Below, piece by piece: positions 30,012 through 37,910 of a stretch of DNA of 64,000 nucleotides. The stretch covers positions 1-64,000 of the forward strand of contig CANSES010000003.1 of NCBI GenBank assembly GCA_947645965.1. The letters run 5' to 3'. The notes beneath the pieces were generated by a model. It did not search any database, had not been told where the DNA came from, and saw nothing but the letters and a program-made list of their open reading frames with translations. Each line of letters begins with the position of its first letter. The first letter of the stretch is position 1. This stretch comes from an uncultured Enterorhabdus sp. (lineage in GTDB: Bacteria; Actinomycetota; Coriobacteriia; Coriobacteriales; Eggerthellaceae). The translations under genes and the position numbers were made by a program.

Positions 30012-30050
30012 GGACGGCGGCCCTCCCTCCCGGGCCGCCGTCCTCCTTTT
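30012..30050 (+). terminator. Terminator after the molybdoenzyme-ferredoxin pair
   Basis: GGACGGCGGCCC (30012-30023) pairs perfectly with GGGCCGCCGTCC (30032-30043) and is followed by TCCTTTT. Confidence 0.85.
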
Positions 30051-30101
30051 GAAGGGGCGATGTGTTGCAGGACCGTGAAAGGGGCTCTTCCAGTGCGGCG
30101 C

Positions 30102-30107
30102 TATAAT
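30102..30107 (+). promoter_or_regulatory. Consensus -10 box of the FdhD-like gene
   Basis: A perfect TATAAT lies 34 bases ahead of the preferred ATG at 30142. No good -35 is visible. It overlaps an in-frame ATG at 30106, which argues against that start. Confidence 0.55.
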
Positions 30108-30141
30108 GCTGGGAGACCAAACGGAAGGATTGCGTGACACC

Positions 30142-30909
30142 ATGGCGGACGCATCGCGGGACAGTCGGGGCAAGGCCTCGTTCATTCATGAGCTCATCTG
30201 CCGCTTCGAAGAAGAAGTGGGCTCGATCACCCTGGATTCGGTGATCGAGGAGGTGGTGTACGCGGTCACGGTGGACGGACGGCCCTTCCGCGACATGACC
30301 TGCTCACCCTGGGATGTGCACGAGCTGGTGATGGGGAATCTGTACACCGCCGGCAAGATCGATCGCGCCGACCAGGTGAGTTGCCTGGATGTCGACGAAA
30401 ATGCGGGCACCGTGGCGGTTCAGACCTGCGACGAGTCGGCGGCGGCCGGCTCGGTGGTGGATCGGGTGCTGTGCCCTGCCCAATCGGCTCCGAAGACGGT
30501 GGAACCCATGCTGACGGCTCAGGAGGTCACCTCCCGCATCGGCTTTCTGGAGGGCAACTCGCGGTTGTTCCACCGTACGGGCGGCGTGCACAGCGCCGTC
30601 ATGGTGGACGGCGAGGGCGAGCTGGTGGCCTGGTTCGAGGACATCGGTCGCCACAACGCCCTGGACAAGCTGGCCGGCTGGTGCGTGATGAACGGGGTGG
30701 ACGCCTCCGACAAGGTGCTGCTGTTCTCGGGCCGCGTGCCGCGAGAGATCATCGCGCGGGCCATCCGGATCGGCTTTCCCGTGGTCATTTCCCCGGGCGC
30801 GCCGACGAACCTCTCGATCCAGCTGGCCTGCGAGCATGGCGTGACGCTGATCGGCTTCGCCAAGAACGGCAAGTTCAACGTCTACACCCACACTGCGCGG
30901 ATCAAGTAG
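30142..30909 (+). CDS. FdhD-like sulfurtransferase homologue without the CxxC motif
   Basis: FdhD passes sulfur to the molybdenum cofactor of formate-dehydrogenase-type enzymes. The 255-residue protein has the family signatures LFHRTGGVHSAVM, DIGRHNALDKL, LLFSGRVPREII and GAPTNLSIQLA. The loop that carries the sulfur-relay CxxC in E. coli FdhD has only one cysteine (RVLCPAQS, Cys111). It sits behind the molybdoenzyme pair with its own -10 box. It may serve that enzyme, with altered chemistry. It meets the NSS gene tail to tail with three bases between. Confidence 0.85.
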   Translation: MADASRDSRGKASFIHELICRFEEEVGSITLDSVIEEVVYAVTVDGRPFRDMTCSPWDVHELVMGNLYTAGKIDRADQVSCLDVDENAGTVAVQTCDESAAAGSVVDRVLCPAQSAPKTVEPMLTAQEVTSRIGFLEGNSRLFHRTGGVHSAVMVDGEGELVAWFEDIGRHNALDKLAGWCVMNGVDASDKVLLFSGRVPREIIARAIRIGFPVVISPGAPTNLSIQLACEHGVTLIGFAKNGKFNVYTHTARIK

Positions 30910-30912
30910 CTT

Positions 30913-32295
30913 CTACGCCATCCAGCTGGCGACGATGGGCACCCAGCCCATGATGAGGATGATGACCACGAGCACCGGTACGCCGAAGCGCATCCAGCGG
31001 TGCAGCCACGCGGGGAATTTGAGCCCGGTGCCCTCGTTGGCCTCGGCGAGGAAGTTCTTCCAGCCCCAGCCCCGCCGGCTCACGCAGAACAGCACGAAGA
31101 CCAGCGAGCCCAAGGGCATGATGTTGCTGGACACGAGGAAGTCCTCCACGGTCTGGATGTCGCCCACGCCGGGCATGACCACGTCCGAGAGCACATTGAA
31201 GCCCAGCGCGCAGGGCAGCGAGAGCAGCGGGATGGCGATGAGGTTCACGATGACCGCCCGCTTGCGCGACCAGCCCCACTGGTCCATGGAGAAGCGCAGG
31301 ATGCCCTCGAACACGGCGATGACCGTGGACAGGGCCGCGAAGCTCATGAACACGAAGAAGAGCGTGCCCCAGACCTGGCCGAGCCACATCTGCTCGAAGA
31401 CGCTCGGCAGGGTGATGAACACGAGGCCCGGGCCCGAATCGGGGGCCACGCCGAAGGCGAAGCAGGCGGGGAAGATGATGAGGCCGGTGGCGAGCGCCAC
31501 ACCGGTGTCCAGGGCACCGATGGTGGCCGCCTCGCCCATGAGCGAGCGGTGCTTGTCGATATAGCTACCGAAGATGGTCATGGAGCCCATGCCGATGGAC
31601 AGGGTGAAAAACGCCTGGCCCATGGCCGCGTAGGCCGCCTCGAAGAAGGCATCGGGGCTGGCGAAGATCTTCGAGAAGTCGGGCAGCAGGTAGAAGGCCA
31701 CGCCCTCGCCCGCGCCGGGCAGGGTGAGCGCCCGCACCACGAGCACGCCCAAGATGGCCAGAAGCGCGAGCATCATCACCTTCGTGACCCGCTCCACGCC
31801 CTTCTGCACGCCCATGGAGCAGATGAGGATGGCGATGGCGCAGGTGAGCACCATCCAGAACACCACTTCTGCCGGATTGGCCAGCATGGCGTTGAAGATG
31901 GCCTGGGTCTGGGCCGCGTCGGCGCCGACGAACTGGCCTGAGGCCATCTTCGGCACGTAGGCGAGCATCCAGCCGGCCACGGTGGTGTAGAACATCATGA
32001 GCAGGTAGCAGCCGGCCCCGCCGATCCACTTGTACTTGTGCCAGTGGGTGCCTGCCGGCTCCAGCTCGTTGAAGGCCCGGGCGATGGAGCGCTGGGAGCC
32101 GCGGCCCACGGCGAACTCCATGACGAGGATGGGCAGGCCCAGCACGAGCAGGAAGGCAAGGTAGAGCACGAGGAACGCCGCGCCGCCATACTCGCCGGTG
32201 ATGTAGGGGAAGCGCCACACGTTGCCCAGGCCGATGGCGCAGCCGGCCGAGATGAGGATGAAGCCGAGACGGCTGCCGAATCGCTCGCGTTCCAT
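30913..32295 (-). CDS. Neurotransmitter:sodium symporter family transporter
   Basis: This is a LeuT-fold sodium-coupled uptake protein, probably for an amino acid or amine. The N-terminal signature GCAIGLGNVWRFPYI and YGGAAFLVLYL holds sodium and substrate contacts. About 11-12 membrane helices are visible over 460 residues, shorter than animal members and typical for bacteria. The start codon reads ATG on the minus strand at 32295, with RBS CCAAGGAG. The substrate is not predictable from sequence. Confidence 0.92.
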   Translation of the reverse strand: MERERFGSRLGFILISAGCAIGLGNVWRFPYITGEYGGAAFLVLYLAFLLVLGLPILVMEFAVGRGSQRSIARAFNELEPAGTHWHKYKWIGGAGCYLLMMFYTTVAGWMLAYVPKMASGQFVGADAAQTQAIFNAMLANPAEVVFWMVLTCAIAILICSMGVQKGVERVTKVMMLALLAILGVLVVRALTLPGAGEGVAFYLLPDFSKIFASPDAFFEAAYAAMGQAFFTLSIGMGSMTIFGSYIDKHRSLMGEAATIGALDTGVALATGLIIFPACFAFGVAPDSGPGLVFITLPSVFEQMWLGQVWGTLFFVFMSFAALSTVIAVFEGILRFSMDQWGWSRKRAVIVNLIAIPLLSLPCALGFNVLSDVVMPGVGDIQTVEDFLVSSNIMPLGSLVFVLFCVSRRGWGWKNFLAEANEGTGLKFPAWLHRWMRFGVPVLVVIILIMGWVPIVASWMA

Positions 32296-32369
32296 AGATG
32301 CTCCTTGGGGAAACGGGGCGATGCGGATGCCCCGAGACAGACGGTAACCCAGCCATGCTACCAGAAGAG

Positions 32370-32409
32370 AAGGCCCCCTTGCATGAGAATTGTCAAGCAA
32401 GGGGGCCTT
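32370..32409 (-). terminator. Terminator between the LEA-like gene and the NSS gene
   Basis: AAGGCCCCCTTGC and GCAAGGGGGCCTT pair perfectly over 13 bp with a 14-base loop. Read on the minus strand it follows the LEA-like gene and runs into TTCTCTTCT. Confidence 0.75.
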
Positions 32410-32431
32410 CCCGGGGGTGTGATGGGGCGTG

Positions 32432-32851
32432 CTATTTCGTGGCGTCCTTGGCCTTCGCCGCGACGTCGTCAGCGGCCTTCTTGGCCTCTTCGGCCTTGGT
32501 GGCGACGGCTTCCTTGGCGTCCTCGGCCTTCTCGGCCACGGCGTCCTTGGCATCGCCCGCAGCGTCCTTGGCCTTCTCGGCCGCGTCGCCGGCGGTCTTC
32601 TTCAGGTCTTCGGCCTTCTCGGTGGCGGCGTCCTTCAGGTCGGCTGCCTTCTCGGCGGCCGCGTCCTTCATCTCGCCGGCCTTGTCGGCCACCTCGCCGG
32701 CCTTTTCCGCTACGGCGTCCTTGATGTCGCCCGCCTTTTCGGCGGCGGCATCCTTGAGGTCTCCTGCTTTTTCGGCCAGGTCGTGGGCGCCTTCAGCGAA
32801 CGCGTCCTTGATGTCCTCGCCGGCATCCTTGATTTTGTCGATGAAGCTCAT
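32432..32851 (-). CDS. LEA-like repetitive amphipathic protein
   Basis: The 139-residue product is nearly all Ala, Lys, Glu and Asp in imperfect repeats of about 11 residues of the type KDAAAEKAGDL. It has no Cys, Trp or signal peptide, and its only aromatic residues are a few Phe near the N-terminus (MSFIDKIKDAG...DAFAEG). Such patterns resemble group 3 LEA proteins and apolipoprotein-like amphipathic helices, which are disordered in solution and fold on membranes or on drying; the role here is inferred. The RBS AAGGGAGA precedes the start. The bias makes homology calls unreliable. Confidence 0.7.
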   Translation of the reverse strand: MSFIDKIKDAGEDIKDAFAEGAHDLAEKAGDLKDAAAEKAGDIKDAVAEKAGEVADKAGEMKDAAAEKAADLKDAATEKAEDLKKTAGDAAEKAKDAAGDAKDAVAEKAEDAKEAVATKAEEAKKAADDVAAKAKDATK

Positions 32852-32889
32852 GGTGAATCTCCCTTCGGTGTGATGAATAACCTAGTGAA

Positions 32890-32895
32890 ATCATA
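32890..32895 (-). promoter_or_regulatory. Candidate -10 of the LEA-like gene
   Basis: On the minus strand TATGAT lies about 39 bases ahead of the start codon, in an AT-rich patch. The -35 is weak. Confidence 0.35.
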
Positions 32896-33085
32896 GAGTT
32901 TGTTGGCGCGGGTTTCACCGTGGCCGCGATGACTGATGACGGCCCTTTGATATTCCGTTAAGGCTCCGTTGGAATGGGGAAGGGCTGCGGCAGAGGGGCG
33001 GGAAGGCTACAATGGGAGGGAGCATGCTGCGCCGATGAAGGGACGAGCGGTGCTGAGGGGCGATGACCGAGCGAAGGAGGCGGCG

Positions 33086-36000
33086 ATGATTGAACAGCAG
33101 ACGAGCCCGTCGTTGGCCGCCTATATCGAGAAGATGGCCCGGGCCGAGGAGGACGGCGAGGGGGCTGTGGTGTTGGAGCCCACCCTGTCCTATGGGTTCG
33201 GTCTGTTCTCGCTGCGCCTGGCCGTGCGCGGGCCCCGCGGTGCCTACGTGGTGCGCTCCATCGGACAGTTCGCCGACAGCCTGCGCTCCATGGCCGAGGT
33301 GCGCTACGGCTCCAAGCTGTCTTTCGTGCACCGGGTGAGCGCCTTCGCCGCGGCTTCCCAGCCGCTGCTCGGCTTCATCGATCGCGCCGTGGAGGCACGC
33401 CGCGCGGCCGCGGCGCCGAGGAGCGGTCGCGCGGGCCGCCCGTGGGAGGGGCCCAGGGGCGCTACCGTTGAGCGCGGCGAGGTTGCGGGCCGCAGCCTGG
33501 CGCTGACCGAGGCCGAGGCCGTGACGTTCCTGGACGCCGTGGGCGAGGCGCCCTTCGCCTTCGAGTGCACCGACGGCTCGGTGCGCTCCCGCATGACGGT
33601 GCGGGTGGCCGCGGGCGATCCGCCGGCGGTGCTGCGCATCATCGAGGAAGAGGACGGCGTGCGGCTCATGCGCGACGACGCTCTGGTGGGCGCGTTCTCG
33701 GGCGATGCGGCCTACGTGCTGCTCGATGACGTGTTCTACCGCACCACGCCGGCCTTCGCCGACGGGGCCGATTTCCTGCGCGCGGTGTACCACGGCGACG
33801 ACCGGTCGCTGTTCGTGGGCCCCGACGATCTGGCCGCCTTCGGGGCCTCGGTGCTGCCGCGTTTGGAGGCGGCCTTCGAGGTGGAGGCGCCGGCGCTGCT
33901 CGATCGCTATCGGCGCGTGCCCTGCCGTCTGCGCTTCCACTTCGATCGGGTGGGCGACGGGATCGAGGTGTCGGCCTGGGCGCGCTACGGAGCGGTGTCG
34001 GTGCCCCTGGCCCTGGCCCCTTCCGATATGGCCGCGGCCATGGAGGCGGCGCCGGCCGGGGCCGTGGTGCTCGCGGGCGTTGCCGACGAGCCGCCCGAGT
34101 CCGCCCTGGACCGCGCCTGCCGCGACAGAGCCCGCGAGGAGGCCGCCTTGGCCCTGCTGCGCGCCTACCTGCCGCCGACGGCGGTGCTGTCGCTGGATGC
34201 GGAAGAGGCCGTAGGCGCCCTGCTCTTCCAGGGGTTGGCCGCCTTCGCGGCCTTGGGCGAGGTGCTGACGACGCCGGCCTTCGACCGCCTGCTCTTCGAC
34301 GGCGTGCCCCGGGTGTCGCTCGGGCTGTCGCTGGCCGGCGATCTCATCGCCATGGACGTGACCCCGGCCGACATCGGCGCGGAGGAACTGGCCGCGCTGC
34401 TCGGCAGCTATCGCCGCCACCGGCGCTTCCACCGCTTGCGAAGCGGTGCCTTCGCGCGCTTGGAAGGGGAGGACCTGGCGCGGCTCGACCGCCTGTGCGC
34501 CGACCTGGGCATCGATCCTGCGGCGGTGGCCGCAGGCAGGGTGGAGCTGCCCACCTACCAGGCGCTGTACCTGGACAACGAGCTGGACGACGCCTATCGC
34601 GAAGGGGCCTTCGCGGCCTTTGTCGAACGGTTCCGCGCCATGAAGGACGCCCCCGTGCCGCCGGCGGGTGAGACTGCGTCGCCGGGGGTCGCGAGTGAGG
34701 ACGATGGCGCCGCGTTGCGCGGGGTTCTGCGGCCCTACCAGGCTGCGGGCGTGGCATGGATCGATCGGCTGTGGGAGTTCGGCTTCGGAGGCATCCTCGC
34801 CGACGAGATGGGCTTGGGGAAGTCGCTCCAGGTGATCGCCGCCCTCGTGAATCGCCGCGCCGCCGAGGTGCCGGGCGCCCCCAGCCTCATCATCTGCCCC
34901 GCCTCCCTCGTCTACAACTGGGAAGCCGAGTTCGAGAAGTTCGCTCCCGGCCTTCCCGTCACGGTGGTGGCGGGCACGGCCGCCGAGCGCAAGCGACTGC
35001 GGGAGCAGCTTCTCGCAGGCGGGAAAGGGAATGGCGGCGCGAACTGCAGCAGGTCCGAGGGCGCGGGGAGGGGTTCGCGCGCAGATTCCGCAGCGAACGA
35101 GACAGTCCAGTGGACTGTCTCGCCGAGCGAGGACTGCCTGAGCACGACGCCCCTCCCCGCGCCCTCGGACCGGACGGACGCGATGGCTCCCGATGCCCCC
35201 ATCTTCATCACCTCCTACGACCTGCTGCGCCAAGACGCCGAGGCCTGGCAGGCTCTGGCGCTGGATGTGGTGGTGCTGGACGAGGCCCATTACATCAAGA
35301 ACCACGCCACGCTTACCACCCGCGCCGTGAAGCGCCTGCGCTGCGCGCGCCGCCTGGCGCTGACGGGCACGCCCCTGGAGAACAAGCTGTCCGAGCTGTG
35401 GAGCCTCTTCGACTTCCTCATGCCGGGATTCCTCGGCCCCTACCAGGGCTTCCGCGAGCGTTTCGAGGCCGCCATCATCGGCGGCGACGACGATGCGGCC
35501 CGACGGCTGCGGCTGCTGGCGAGCCCCTTCGTGCTGCGGCGCACCAAGGCCGAGGTGGCCCCGTCGCTGCCCGAGAAGACTACGACCGTGGTGCCCGTGG
35601 CCCTGGAGGGCGAGCAACGACGCCTCTACGACGGGGCCGAGCAGTCCCTGCGCGAGCGGCTGGCGGCTCAGATTCGCCTGTCCCGCTCGCGAGCGGCCAA
35701 GCAGATGAGCGCGCGGGAGCGCGAGGCCGCCGCGCCGTCGGTGCCGGTGCTGGCCGAGCTGACGGCCCTGCGCCGTTTGGCGCTGGACCCGGCCCTCGTG
35801 TTCGAGAACTACCGGGGCGAGGCCGCCAAGATGGAGGCCCTCAGCGATCTGGTGGCCCACGGGGTGGGCGCCGGCCAGCGCATCTTGGTGTTCTCCCAGT
35901 TCACGAGCTTCCTCGATCGGGTGGCCGAGCGCCTGCGCGCCGAGGGCGTGGGCTTCTTCATGCTGACTGGCGCCACGCCCAAGCGCGAGCGACTGCGCCT

Positions 36001-36349
36001 GGCCGAGGCCTTCAACGCTGGCGGCGCGCCGGTGTTCCTCATCTCGCTGAAGGCCGGCGGCGTGGGGCTGAACCTGACCGGCGCCACCATGGTGGTGCAC
36101 ACCGACCCCTGGTGGAACGCCGCCGCCACCGACCAGGCCACCGACCGCACCCACCGCATCGGCCAGACGGCGCCCGTGTCGGTGTACGAGCTGGTGGCCA
36201 CGGGCACTATCGAGGAGCGCATCCGGGCCCTGCAGGACGCCAAGCGCGCCCTGGCGGCCCTCGTGCTGGGCGATGAGGCCCCCGCTGGGCCCCAGGACTC
36301 TGCGGAATCGTTGACGGCCGAGGAGCTGTGGGAGCTGCTCGGCGGCTAA
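33086..36349 (+). CDS. SNF2-family DNA translocase/helicase-like ATPase with in-frame hairpin cassette
   Basis: The 1087-residue protein has a long N-terminal region (about 1-540, probably SNF2-associated) and a two-lobed SNF2 ATPase: motif I GILADEMGLGKS (about 566-580), motif II DEAHYIKN (about 731), motif III LTGTPLENKLSELW, motif V GGVGLNLTGA and motif VI TDRTHRIGQ (about 1018). Between the motif-I lobe and ITSYDLL, residues about 656-696 are encoded by hairpin cassette B, read without a stop. ATG 33086 follows GAAGGAGG; the open frame further up lacks support. It probably remodels protein-DNA complexes. Confidence 0.9.
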   Translation: MIEQQTSPSLAAYIEKMARAEEDGEGAVVLEPTLSYGFGLFSLRLAVRGPRGAYVVRSIGQFADSLRSMAEVRYGSKLSFVHRVSAFAAASQPLLGFIDRAVEARRAAAAPRSGRAGRPWEGPRGATVERGEVAGRSLALTEAEAVTFLDAVGEAPFAFECTDGSVRSRMTVRVAAGDPPAVLRIIEEEDGVRLMRDDALVGAFSGDAAYVLLDDVFYRTTPAFADGADFLRAVYHGDDRSLFVGPDDLAAFGASVLPRLEAAFEVEAPALLDRYRRVPCRLRFHFDRVGDGIEVSAWARYGAVSVPLALAPSDMAAAMEAAPAGAVVLAGVADEPPESALDRACRDRAREEAALALLRAYLPPTAVLSLDAEEAVGALLFQGLAAFAALGEVLTTPAFDRLLFDGVPRVSLGLSLAGDLIAMDVTPADIGAEELAALLGSYRRHRRFHRLRSGAFARLEGEDLARLDRLCADLGIDPAAVAAGRVELPTYQALYLDNELDDAYREGAFAAFVERFRAMKDAPVPPAGETASPGVASEDDGAALRGVLRPYQAAGVAWIDRLWEFGFGGILADEMGLGKSLQVIAALVNRRAAEVPGAPSLIICPASLVYNWEAEFEKFAPGLPVTVVAGTAAERKRLREQLLAGGKGNGGANCSRSEGAGRGSRADSAANETVQWTVSPSEDCLSTTPLPAPSDRTDAMAPDAPIFITSYDLLRQDAEAWQALALDVVVLDEAHYIKNHATLTTRAVKRLRCARRLALTGTPLENKLSELWSLFDFLMPGFLGPYQGFRERFEAAIIGGDDDAARRLRLLASPFVLRRTKAEVAPSLPEKTTTVVPVALEGEQRRLYDGAEQSLRERLAAQIRLSRSRAAKQMSAREREAAAPSVPVLAELTALRRLALDPALVFENYRGEAAKMEALSDLVAHGVGAGQRILVFSQFTSFLDRVAERLRAEGVGFFMLTGATPKRERLRLAEAFNAGGAPVFLISLKAGGVGLNLTGATMVVHTDPWWNAAATDQATDRTHRIGQTAPVSVYELVATGTIEERIRALQDAKRALAALVLGDEAPAGPQDSAESLTAEELWELLGG
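35052..35171 (+). repeat. Hairpin cassette copy B (inside the SNF2 gene)
   Basis: The outer arms 35052-35073 and 35150-35171 pair perfectly over 22 bp. The left conserved block is CGCGCGCAGATTCCGCAG. The inner stem is CGAGACAGTCC/GGACTGTCTCG with loop AGT (35098-35122). The right block is CCGAGCGAGGACTGCCTGAG. The cassette is 120 bases, a multiple of three, and adds about 40 residues including [13 protein letters not shown]. Confidence 0.88.
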
Positions 36350-36434
36350 TGGGGTACACTTTCCCCAACGAAAAAAGTGACGAAACGGGGAAGGGGCGTC
36401 TGAGGGCGCCGGCCCCGACGATAAGGAGTGCCCC

Positions 36435-37880
36435 ATGGGCTTGTTCGATCGCATCAGCGATGGCTTGAGCCGCTCGCGCGACAAATTCAAGGAGTCGATG
36501 AACGTCCTGCTCGACCGTGGGCCCGATCTGGACGAGGAGTTCTGGGAAGGCCTGGAGGAGACGCTCATCCTGTCGGACGTGGGCGGGGCCGCGGCGGCCG
36601 ACATTGTGGAGCGCCTGCGCGACCAGGCCACGCGCAAGGCGCTGCCCGATGCCTACGCGGTGCTCGATCTGCTGAACGACGAGATCGCCGCCACCTTCAC
36701 CGAGGGGGGCGACGGCATCTTGAACGGCGATGCGGCCGTGGTGCTGTTCGTGGGCATCAACGGCACGGGCAAGACCACCACCGTGGGCAAGCTGGCCAAG
36801 GCCGCCACCGACGAGGGCCGCGCGGTCATCCTGGGGTCGGCCGACACCTTCCGCGCCGCCGCCATCGAGCAGCTGGAGGTGTGGGCGCGCCGCTCGGGCG
36901 TGGAGATGGTCACCCGCGAGCGCGGGGCCGATCCGGCGAGCGTGTGCTACGACACTCTGGAGCGCGCCGAGGCCACAGGCGCCGATCTGGTGCTCATCGA
37001 CACGGCCGGGCGCCTGCACACCTCCGCCGACCTCATGCGCGAGCTGGAAAAAGTGGTGAACGTGGTGCGGAAGCGCGCGAAGCTGCCCGTGTACACGGTG
37101 CTCGTGATCGACGCGACCACGGGGCAGAACGGCTTGACTCAGGCCCGCGAGTTCAACCGCGCCCTCGATCTGGACGCACTGGTGGTCACCAAGTTGGACG
37201 GCACCGCCAAGGGCGGCATCGCCCTGGCCGTGAGCCACGAGCTGGAACTGCCCATCATCAAGATCGGCGTGGGCGAGGGTATCGATGACCTGCGCGACTT
37301 CGACGCCGCCGAGTTCGCCACGGCGCTCGTGGGCTCCTTCGACGAGCGCTTCGACGCTGCCGAGGACAGCCTGCGCGGCGAGAACGCCAAGGAGGCCGCC
37401 GTCACGGCCGGCGAGCGCCGCCGCGACGTGCTGGAGGGGGCGCCTGTGGAGGCGGCGGGTTCCGAAGCCGCCATCGCCACGCCCGAGGTCGCATCCGAGG
37501 CGGCTGCGCCTGAGGTCGCCCCCGTCCTTGATGAGCAAGGCGATGTGGAAGAGGCCTTCGCCGAGGCCGTCGTGGAGGCCGTCGAAGAGCCGGCCGACGC
37601 CGACTTCCTCGAGGCGGCCCTGGGCCACCGTACCGACGAGACCATCGTGGCGGAAACCGAAGAGGATACCGCTGTCGGTCGGGAGGTGGCCGCCATGGCC
37701 GAGCTCGACCGCAACGCGGATGTGGTGGCCGATGCCGCCGCTGCCGATGCGGCCGACGCCGACGACGCTCCCTTCACCGACGACGAGCTGGCCGAGCTGG
37801 CTCTGGCCGCCGACGACGCCGAGCCCGAAGCCGCCCCCGAGCCCGAGAAAAAGGGCTTCTGGAAGCGCTTCTTCGAATAG
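36435..37880 (+). CDS. ftsY: Signal recognition particle receptor FtsY with acidic region at the C-terminus
   Basis: FtsY docks SRP-ribosome complexes at the membrane. The NG GTPase domain (GINGTGKTTTVGKLA near residue 107, DTAGRLHT, TKLDGTAKGG) begins almost at the N-terminus after a short amphipathic start (MGLFDRISDGLSRSRDKF). From about residue 315 to 481 comes a long, acidic, Ala/Glu/Asp-rich region that ends in KKGFWKRFFE. In most FtsY proteins the acidic A domain is N-terminal, so the order looks exchanged here. ffh follows 30 bases later. Confidence 0.93.
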   Translation: MGLFDRISDGLSRSRDKFKESMNVLLDRGPDLDEEFWEGLEETLILSDVGGAAAADIVERLRDQATRKALPDAYAVLDLLNDEIAATFTEGGDGILNGDAAVVLFVGINGTGKTTTVGKLAKAATDEGRAVILGSADTFRAAAIEQLEVWARRSGVEMVTRERGADPASVCYDTLERAEATGADLVLIDTAGRLHTSADLMRELEKVVNVVRKRAKLPVYTVLVIDATTGQNGLTQAREFNRALDLDALVVTKLDGTAKGGIALAVSHELELPIIKIGVGEGIDDLRDFDAAEFATALVGSFDERFDAAEDSLRGENAKEAAVTAGERRRDVLEGAPVEAAGSEAAIATPEVASEAAAPEVAPVLDEQGDVEEAFAEAVVEAVEEPADADFLEAALGHRTDETIVAETEEDTAVGREVAAMAELDRNADVVADAAAADAADADDAPFTDDELAELALAADDAEPEAAPEPEKKGFWKRFFE

Positions 37881-37910
37881 CCGATAGCAGGAGAGAAGGA
37901 ATCGATACCC

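Noticed and set aside
30106..30141. Earlier ATG for the FdhD-like gene
   Set aside because: It overlaps the TATAAT -10 box, so it would lie upstream of the transcript start.
32915..36637. A 1240-codon minus-strand frame opposite the SNF2 ATPase gene
   Set aside because: Same shadow effect: low-complexity product, no RBS, and clear SNF2 motifs on the + strand.
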